Made by a program: the position numbers and the translations under genes. From contig NZ_PYWM01000019.1 of assembly GCF_003049665.1 (NCBI RefSeq), positions 1 through 64,000 of the forward strand: a stretch of DNA of 64,000 bases. Reading direction: 5' to 3'. Source of the stretch: Lysinibacillus mangiferihumi. GTDB lineage: Bacteria > Bacillota > Bacilli > Bacillales_A > Planococcaceae. Below are positions 59,057 to 64,000 of the stretch, piece after piece. Within the stretch, counting starts at the first letter, position 1, and each line of letters begins with the position of its first letter. Below the pieces are notes generated by a model, which saw only the letters and a program-made list of their open reading frames with translations, ran no database searches and was not told the origin of the DNA.

Positions 59057-59704
59057 TCAAGTAATGCGCTCAAAAAATGTAATAGTCTTATCCATATCTG
59101 TCACATGTTGATTACACGAATTGCTGTCTGCACAAATGTAATTGCTGTGATTTGTATAAGTGCCGACGATATTTCCTTTAATGGATGTAGTAAATAGTCC
59201 AATATCAGCATGACGATTACAGATTGCGCATATGCCACGAATTGTATGATGGGCGAAAGTGCCTTTGATTGCCTTTAATTTATCGTCTTGCTCTATAATG
59301 ACATATTTTCGATTGGTACCATAATCATCCCAAGCGAAATAGCAAATTTGTTGAAAATCGATTTGTTCAAGATTCGGCAATTTTAGCTTCTTTTCTTTTT
59401 TAAACAGGTTTTTGATAGTGCTTGCTGTAATTGGTTTAAATGGGATAACATACGATTTTAAGTCATTTAAATAGGCTTCACCTGTTCCACGTTCTGTTAC
59501 AGATAAAATAGGCTCTATGAGTTGTGCTTGCGCAGGCGTCATGACAACTTTTTCGGTAATTTCTGTTTGTGCAAGACCACGCACAGTCAGAATGACGTTT
59601 TTATCTTGTGTAGTAGCAAGTGTTTGTAAAATTTTATTCATTTGTTGCTCAAGTAAATGATAGTTAGCAACCGTTAAAAACGGCTGAATTGCTTGTTCTT
59701 CCAT
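59057..59704 (-). CDS. FusB/FusC-family EF-G-binding protein
   Basis: 215 aa. N-terminal helical domain (FLTVANYHLLEQQMNKILQT). The C-terminal zinc-binding domain has CAICNRHADIGLF and ...CADSNSCNQH, four Cys/His ligands as in FusB. FusB-type proteins bind EF-G and release it from the ribosome stalled by fusidic acid. Bacillales carry chromosomal homologues that may serve a native role in translation. RBS AGGAGTG. Confidence 0.88.
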   Translation of the reverse strand: MEEQAIQPFLTVANYHLLEQQMNKILQTLATTQDKNVILTVRGLAQTEITEKVVMTPAQAQLIEPILSVTERGTGEAYLNDLKSYVIPFKPITASTIKNLFKKEKKLKLPNLEQIDFQQICYFAWDDYGTNRKYVIIEQDDKLKAIKGTFAHHTIRGICAICNRHADIGLFTTSIKGNIVGTYTNHSNYICADSNSCNQHVTDMDKTITFFERIT

Positions 59705-59775
59705 GTGAATTCACTCCTGTAAATTAGGCTTTTTTTATTTTAGGCCTAAAGAGATCATCCATTTGTGGGGTTTAC

Positions 59776-59838
59776 CTAGACCTCTTCGACCTGATAATTA
59801 ATGGGTCTAGAGCAGGCATTACAAAAGAATGCGACCAT
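59776..59838 (-). CDS. 20-aa Cys-pair peptide upstream of the EF-G-binding protein
   Basis: ATG 59838 has AAGGAGG seven bases upstream and encodes MVAFFCNACSRPINYQVEEV, with a CxxC. It ends 72 bp before the fusB-like start on the same strand. May be a leader peptide or the front of a decayed zinc-ribbon gene. Confidence 0.45.
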   Translation of the reverse strand: MVAFFCNACSRPINYQVEEV

Positions 59839-60001
59839 TTCGATTCCTCCTTGTAAAGCAAACTATAAATATTTTAACATTAAAAGGGAACGAAATAAAG
59901 AAAGAGCGGTGGGGGAAGAAATAACATGCTATGTAAGGGGAGATAAACTTGTGCATTCAGGTTTTTACAACACGCAGGCATAAAAATTTGGCTCATATAA
60001 A

Positions 60002-60026
60002 AAGAGCTACATTTAGGTAGCCCAAC
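60002..60026 (-). terminator. Terminator of the DUF3147-like membrane gene
   Basis: On the minus strand a GGGCTAC/GTAGCTC hairpin is followed by TTTTTAT. Confidence 0.55.
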
Positions 60027-60362
60027 TTATGTCAGCATTGACATAATAAATTTTCCACATAGCATAAATATTGCATAGACAAGTAAAGCGCTTAGTACGG
60101 CAATGCTAGGCTTATACCAGTTTGTTAATAGAAAAGCGAGCACAGTGAAAAGTAACATGCCTACCGCACCAAAGACCGTATTTTGTAAAACATTGTGAAA
60201 GGTGTCAGCTTTCATATGCTTCATTTGCATACCCATGTTAATAAGTGTGAGGATTGGCAAGGCTGTAATAATGCCCGATAAAAATAAATACTTAGACTTA
60301 CTTAAAAGTAAGGCTAAAACCATAATGGTCCCGCCAACAATAAAATAGATCAAATATAGCAA
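60027..60362 (-). CDS. DUF3147-like membrane protein
   Basis: 111 aa from TTG 60362 (AGAGGGT upstream); an ATG at 60419 is in frame but would add a basic extension. Four TM helices. The SKYLFLSGIITALPILTLIN block parallels RRFPTYGGMIAALPLVSILS of the DUF3147 gene at 61215, so the two are paralogues. Function unknown. The 60420-60765 stretch shows no gene I trust. Confidence 0.6.
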   Translation of the reverse strand: MLYLIYFIVGGTIMVLALLLSKSKYLFLSGIITALPILTLINMGMQMKHMKADTFHNVLQNTVFGAVGMLLFTVLAFLLTNWYKPSIAVLSALLVYAIFMLCGKFIMSMLT

Positions 60363-60765
60363 TTGTAACCCTCTGTTTCGTACTCTCTTCAAGTTTAGTA
60401 GTGTAATAATACTGCACATAGCTCCTGCTTACAAGGTCCTACCCATGTATGTAGCAAAAAGCTAGTAAAAATAGATGTTGATTTGAAATAAATAGCGAAA
60501 TTCAGTAGTAGGATGGTAGGAAATGCAAGAGTGTATACCATAATATAGGTTTGATGCAGATTAAAAACATCCAAACACGAATGTGGCGGGGGGTTTGTAC
60601 TGTAAGCGCAGTAATGAAAACGTTTCAAGGTCAGTAATAAACAGAAAAAGACAATGATTTGATGTTGAGAGGGATGGGGTGTGTTAGATTCTAATCCTGT
60701 GTAAAATAAGTGAACGATTGCAAGTATTAAAAATTTTATCTCTTTACTAGAAATCTCTTTTAATA

Positions 60766-60799
60766 TATCGTTGTATACGATATAATCGTGAGTGACGAT
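60766..60799. promoter_or_regulatory. Two operator palindromes upstream of the MarR gene
   Basis: TATCGT-5-ACGATA (60766-60782) and ATCGT-5-ACGAT (60785-60799) are side by side, ending 20 bp before the start codon. Half-sites are identical (ATCGT), as for an autoregulated MarR dimer. Confidence 0.75.
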
Positions 60800-60819
60800 A
60801 TATTAAAGGAGTAAAAAGT

Positions 60820-61218
60820 ATGATACAAGATATAAACTATTATTTTACAAATATTTTCTATCATCTCCATACAACACATGAAGATAATATTTCCCATCAA
60901 AGTGTGCGTATTTTACAGATGATTCAAAAGGAAGATGAAGTGACGGTTCGAGATATTGCAAAATTATTAAATATCTCGCAAAATACTGCTTCAGAGCATG
61001 TAAAAAAGCTAGAACGACATGGCTGGGTTGAGAAGATTCGACTAGCCAATGATCAACGTAAAGTGAAGCTTTTTCTTACAGCGGATGGATTACAGGTTGT
61101 AAAGAAAAATACGGAATTAGATGATAACAAACTAAAGCAGGCGCTACTTCTTTTATCAGAAAAAGAACAACAAAGTGTTTTAGAAGCATTTCAGCTATTA
61201 AGCGAGGTGTCGAAATGA
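60820..61218 (+). CDS. MarR-family regulator
   Basis: 132 aa, RBS AAAGGAG. Winged HTH (VTVRDIAKLLNISQNTASEH, VKKLERHGWVEKIRLANDQR, KVKLFLTADG) between dimerisation helices. It overlaps the DUF3147 gene by 4 bp, and two palindromes precede it, so it probably represses this operon and responds to a small molecule. Confidence 0.88.
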   Translation: MIQDINYYFTNIFYHLHTTHEDNISHQSVRILQMIQKEDEVTVRDIAKLLNISQNTASEHVKKLERHGWVEKIRLANDQRKVKLFLTADGLQVVKKNTELDDNKLKQALLLLSEKEQQSVLEAFQLLSEVSK

Positions 61219-61565
61219 TTTATACAGTTGTAAAAATTATATGTTCTGCTGCGATTATTGCAGTTGTTACAGAAGTTGCTAGAAGATTTCCTACATATGG
61301 TGGTATGATAGCCGCACTGCCACTTGTCAGTATTTTAAGTATTATTTGGCTAACCGTTCAAAGTGAACCAAATGAGCATATACAGCGATTTACGGTTGGT
61401 GTGATAGTTGGACTTCCTGCAACAATGGTTATGCTATTTGTTATGTATTTGGCAATGAAATCGTCTATTCATATTGTCTTTGCTATAGGGCTAGGAGTAA
61501 TGTCATGGGCAATATGTTTAGGTATTCAAAAAGCCATCGCTGGTGTATTTCATATTTCAATTTAA
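61215..61565 (+). CDS. DUF3147 membrane protein
   Basis: 116 aa, four TM helices, signature RRFPTYGGMIAALPLVSILS. Coupled to the MarR regulator (ATGA overlap). Unknown small transport or envelope role; regulated by the MarR protein by context. Confidence 0.8.
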   Translation: MIYTVVKIICSAAIIAVVTEVARRFPTYGGMIAALPLVSILSIIWLTVQSEPNEHIQRFTVGVIVGLPATMVMLFVMYLAMKSSIHIVFAIGLGVMSWAICLGIQKAIAGVFHISI

Positions 61566-61580
61566 AGTAGGTAGATTATT

Positions 61581-62065
61581 ATGCCAATCATTCATCGTTC
61601 ACAAGTTTCAAAAAGGATGTTCAAGCGTTTTTTCAAACACATTGGGGAAGTACGGAAATGGTTATTTCCAGTGGTATCTATGATTGTAGTACATTAGAAG
61701 GTTTTATATTTGTAAATGACAATCAAACAATAGTAGGTCTAATAACCTGTGAAATTTGTGGAGCTGAATGTGAAATTATTTCACTTGATAGTATGGAAGA
61801 AGGGAAAGGAATCGGTTCATGCCTTGTAAAAGCCGTGGAAGAACAAGCACGTCAGCATCACTGTACTGTTGTTTCACTCATCACTACGAATGATAATTTA
61901 CATGCACTAAAATTTTATCAAAAACGAGGCTATTCCCTCGTAGAAGTTCTACCAAATGCGGTAGAGAAAGCAAGAGCATTGAAACCGGAGATTCCTTTTA
62001 TCGGCCATGACGGTATTCCCATTCGCGATGAAATACGGTTGCAAAAAACATCTGTCTCCATATAA
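61581..62065 (+). pseudogene. GNAT acetyltransferase, frameshifted in an A-run
   Basis: ATG 61581 reads MPIIHRSQVSK and then slips. With one A added (five to six, about 61611) it continues KDVQAFFQTHWGSTEMVISS, GIYDCSTLEGFIFV and the GNAT core. That core has GLITCEICGAECEIISLDSM, EEGKGIGSCLVKAVEEQA (acetyl-CoA loop) and LKFYQKRGYSLVEV. As read, the first frame stops after 38 codons, and the later part would need an internal start. A single-base fault, so a read error is possible. Confidence 0.85.
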
Positions 62066-62080
62066 GACAGATGTTTTTTA
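62047..62080 (+). terminator. Terminator overlapping the end of the GNAT gene
   Basis: AAACATCTGTCT and AGACAGATGTTT arms then TTTAT; the stop codon lies in the loop region. Confidence 0.85.
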
Positions 62081-62167
62081 TAGTTCACGCATGTATTAGT
62101 AAAAATTCTGTTCCGCTGCCTTATTTGTCGTTTATACTAATGGTGAAGGTTGAAAGTGAGGAATCTA

Positions 62168-62632
62168 ATGAAAAAAATATTATTTACCCTATTTTTTAGT
62201 GTGTTAGTAGTGGGAGCGGCTTTTATCATCTATTTGAAAAGCAATCCACCACTTGTTGTCAATGGTTATACAAGCGCTGATGGTAATCCGTCTATTCGAT
62301 TAATAGAAATTGAGAATAAAGGGCTAAGAGAGCTACAACTACAATCGATACTTGTCGATGAAAAGTTGCCAGACAATGCCAAGCTAGTCATCAGTAAATC
62401 AGAACCGTTTGAAGTTGGCACAAAAATTGATAACAATGCTAATATGACATTTCATAAACTAACACAAGTGCGTATTTTTCCTAGTCAATACATAGATCGT
62501 CAGGCAATTGGTAAACAACCGCAACATTACGCATTACAAGTACATGCGACAGCAATTCAAAAGATTACGATTCAATACAAATATTTAAACATACCATTTA
62601 CATTAACGGCAGAGCTTCAATCAAATGCCTAA
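62168..62632 (+). CDS. Membrane-anchored protein of unknown function
   Basis: 154 aa from ATG 62168 (AGTGAGGAATC upstream). An N-terminal TM anchor (ILFTLFFSVLVVGAAFIIYL) and an outer beta-rich domain (IRLIEIENKGLRELQLQSIL; FEVGTKIDNNANMTFHKL). No family is recognised. Confidence 0.65.
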   Translation: MKKILFTLFFSVLVVGAAFIIYLKSNPPLVVNGYTSADGNPSIRLIEIENKGLRELQLQSILVDEKLPDNAKLVISKSEPFEVGTKIDNNANMTFHKLTQVRIFPSQYIDRQAIGKQPQHYALQVHATAIQKITIQYKYLNIPFTLTAELQSNA

Positions 62633-62817
62633 CAAAGAAACGGTGACATATCGAAATCGTCATCTATCAATGGGTTCATCCAATTGTTTTTTTCTCAAAT
62701 TTTGTCATATCTATTAGGCGCTTGTCTTTTCATAAGATTGTTTGATGAAAAAAACCTGTTATTCCTAAATTGTGGTAATCTAATCGTAATAGTTACTGGA
62801 ATGATAGGAGGGGTCTA

Positions 62818-63327
62818 ATGGGTTTAGTCATTGTTGGCATCATGGCTGTTATTAGTATTTTAGTGTCCATCTTCATAATTGTTCGGAAACAGTCCAAAGG
62901 TGATATAAGGCTACAAGTTGAAGCAATCTGTGAAGGGAAAAATGAATTAGATCAAGCAATAATGAGAATCTACTTTACATTTTCGATTGGCAAACTAGCT
63001 AGCAGAAGTAAAGAAATTATTGGCAGTATTGATTGGTCAGAAGGCTGGATGCCTGTTAGCTACAATTTGAAAGAACATGGGAGCTATCAAGAAGAACGTA
63101 TCCCTACTTTGACAGAAGATAAGTACACTACTTTTGAAATAGATGCGACAAATGCGATAGATGACCAAGGGAGCGGTGAGGGTTACGTCGTTTTAGTGTT
63201 AGAAAAACCGACACAGACCATGCTATCAAGAGCAGGTGTGATGTTAGTCGTAACAGCTAACTTAGTATCCTATCAATTATCAGATTCTATCAGTTGGCAT
63301 AATGAAGTAATAGTGAACCATATTTAA
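62818..63327 (+). CDS. Membrane-anchored protein of unknown function
   Basis: 169 aa, RBS GGAGGGG. N-terminal TM helix (VIVGIMAVISILVSIFIIV) with a cytoplasmic or outer mixed domain (WSEGWMPVSYNLKEHGSYQE; YVVLVLEKPTQTML). Monocistronic with terminator. No known family. Confidence 0.65.
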   Translation: MGLVIVGIMAVISILVSIFIIVRKQSKGDIRLQVEAICEGKNELDQAIMRIYFTFSIGKLASRSKEIIGSIDWSEGWMPVSYNLKEHGSYQEERIPTLTEDKYTTFEIDATNAIDDQGSGEGYVVLVLEKPTQTMLSRAGVMLVVTANLVSYQLSDSISWHNEVIVNHI

Positions 63328-63332
63328 ATTAG

Positions 63333-63376
63333 AAAAGCTATTCGTAAGGATTAAAACTTATGAGTAGCTTTTTTGT
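63333..63376 (+). terminator. Terminator before the T-box leader
   Basis: AAAAGCTATTCGTAAG and CTTATGAGTAGCTTTT arms, then TTTG. Confidence 0.85.
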
Positions 63377-63545
63377 TTAACAAAATGCGTAAAGACAAGA
63401 CGATAAAAATTTTTTCAAAAAAATGTATGCGTTTTACATGTTGGTACGCCCATATTTTAGGGATTTCGAGAATGGAAAGAATTTTTTTCAATTATTGACA
63501 ACTTTTGAGATGTCCGATATAGTGAATACCAATTTCATGAAACCA

Positions 63546-63795
63546 TGAAAACAGCTATGATAAGGACGAGAGTTTTGATGAACGATTTACAGAGAGGGGA
63601 GCCTAGGCTGAAAACTTCCTAATGCAGCGTCAATTCTTACTACCTTTGAGCAGTGCTAGGAAACTTGCACCGTTATTTGCAACGTTACTGCAAAGACAAT
63701 GAGCCGCTAGTGCATCTAGTGGGAATTTGGGTGGAACCACGGGTAAATTACACATACTCGTCCCTATTTTTGGGACGGATATGTGTTTTTTTAAT
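63546..63795 (+). promoter_or_regulatory. T-box leader of thrS
   Basis: The T-box signature GGGTGGAACCACGGG is at 63729-63743. It is followed by a terminator stem (CACATACTCGTCCC/GGGACGGATATGTG, 63752-63787) and T-run. An AGAGAGGGGAG block and a TACTACC stretch (candidate Thr specifier ACC) lie upstream. Binding of uncharged tRNA-Thr should favour the antiterminator and allow thrS expression. Confidence 0.88.
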
Positions 63796-63818
63796 TTTTC
63801 AGTAAAGGAGAAAAGATC

Positions 63819-64000
63819 ATGTCAAATCAAGTTATCAGCATTCAGTTTCCAGATGGAAAGCAACAAGTATTTACAAAAGGTGTTACACTAACCGACATTG
63901 CACAGGCGATTAGTCCAGCGCTGCGCAAAAAAGCAATTGTAGGAAGTGTCAACGGAACCATCACTGATTTGACGCGCCCTATTTTGGCAGATGCCCAAAT
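63819..64000 (+). CDS. thrS: Threonyl-tRNA synthetase, N-terminal part
   Basis: ATG 63819 with AAAGGAG. The 60 residues visible form the TGS domain ([50 protein letters not shown]). The gene continues beyond the window. Charges tRNA-Thr; controlled by the T-box just upstream. Confidence 0.95.
   Translation, partial: MSNQVISIQFPDGKQQVFTKGVTLTDIAQAISPALRKKAIVGSVNGTITDLTRPILADAQ

Noticed and set aside
59801-59983. 60-codon plus-strand frame
   Set aside because: It lies opposite the small CxxC peptide with its strong RBS, has no RBS itself and no recognisable pattern.
60395-60628. 77-codon minus-strand frame upstream of the DUF3147-like gene
   Set aside because: No RBS, proline- and aromatic-rich random composition, and it overlaps the start region of the better-supported gene.

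Overview
The window looks like a low-GC Bacillales chromosome, most likely Lysinibacillus or a close relative. The core genes support this: bacilliredoxin BrxA, a YpiP-type methyltransferase, a YpjP protein, an SLH-anchored surface protein, a FusB/FusC-type EF-G-binding protein, and thrS preceded by a T-box leader at the right edge. Much of the window is accessory DNA: IS remnants (IS256, IS66, ISL3), two prophage-derived blocks and many broken genes.

Layout. 1-9.3 kb: a frameshifted IS256 transposase, IS66 scraps in inverted orientation, small genes (YxiJ-like, DUF5412-like, a P-loop kinase, an AhpD-like protein), an intact ISL3-type element and a type I signal peptidase. 9.4-14.3 kb: a decayed prophage remnant with a CI-type repressor, a Cro-like gene, a broken antirepressor, an ECF sigma/anti-sigma pair and a truncated scaffold gene joined to a phage right end. 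14.35-14.9 kb: a zinc-ribbon/PH-like gene.

15.06-42.74 kb is a second integrated element of about 27.7 kb. It is bounded by a perfect 135-bp direct repeat (14921-15055 and 42740-42874) that carries the brxA promoter, its RBS and its first codons, so these are very probably attL and attR of an insertion into the 5' end of brxA. Inside are a helicase-nuclease gene beside attL, an integrase, CI/ImmA-type regulators, two two-gene lysogeny cassettes, a repressor/Cro switch with palindromic operators, an early/replication module (excisionase-like, ORF6N, replisome organizer, DnaB), XtrA, a cassette of a CHAT-like protease with two membrane proteins, ArpU, a second recombinase, a cos-like site, TerS, TerL, and a portal gene cut after its first 86 codons. 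The structural and lysis genes are missing. In their place are a split sigma factor (SigO/RsoA-like) with YvrJ and an intracellular-type subtilisin, and an HTH/membrane-protein/halocin-C8-like bacteriocin operon.

42.9-64 kb is chromosomal backbone with decay: brxA and ypiP, a dead ecfT, an AbiEii-like protein without its catalytic motif, an AraC/GyrI regulator, a broken GNAT gene, ypjP, a second integrase/methyltransferase remnant (49.7-51.7 kb), a SMEK/lipoprotein chimera, a large LRR/InlB-repeat/SLH surface protein, a polysaccharide polymerase, an EF-G-binding protein, a MarR/DUF3147 operon, and thrS.

The strongest leads for undescribed biology are the CHAT protease-membrane cassette (30643-32717), the prophage-borne SigO/RsoA/YvrJ/subtilisin cluster (37463-40146), the Cys-rich bacteriocin operon (40489-42104) and the helicase-nuclease fusion (15361-17850). 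One caution: about ten genes are broken by a single missing base, often in a homopolymer, so sequencing indels must be excluded before these are called pseudogenes. All assignments come from reading the sequence; no database search was run.
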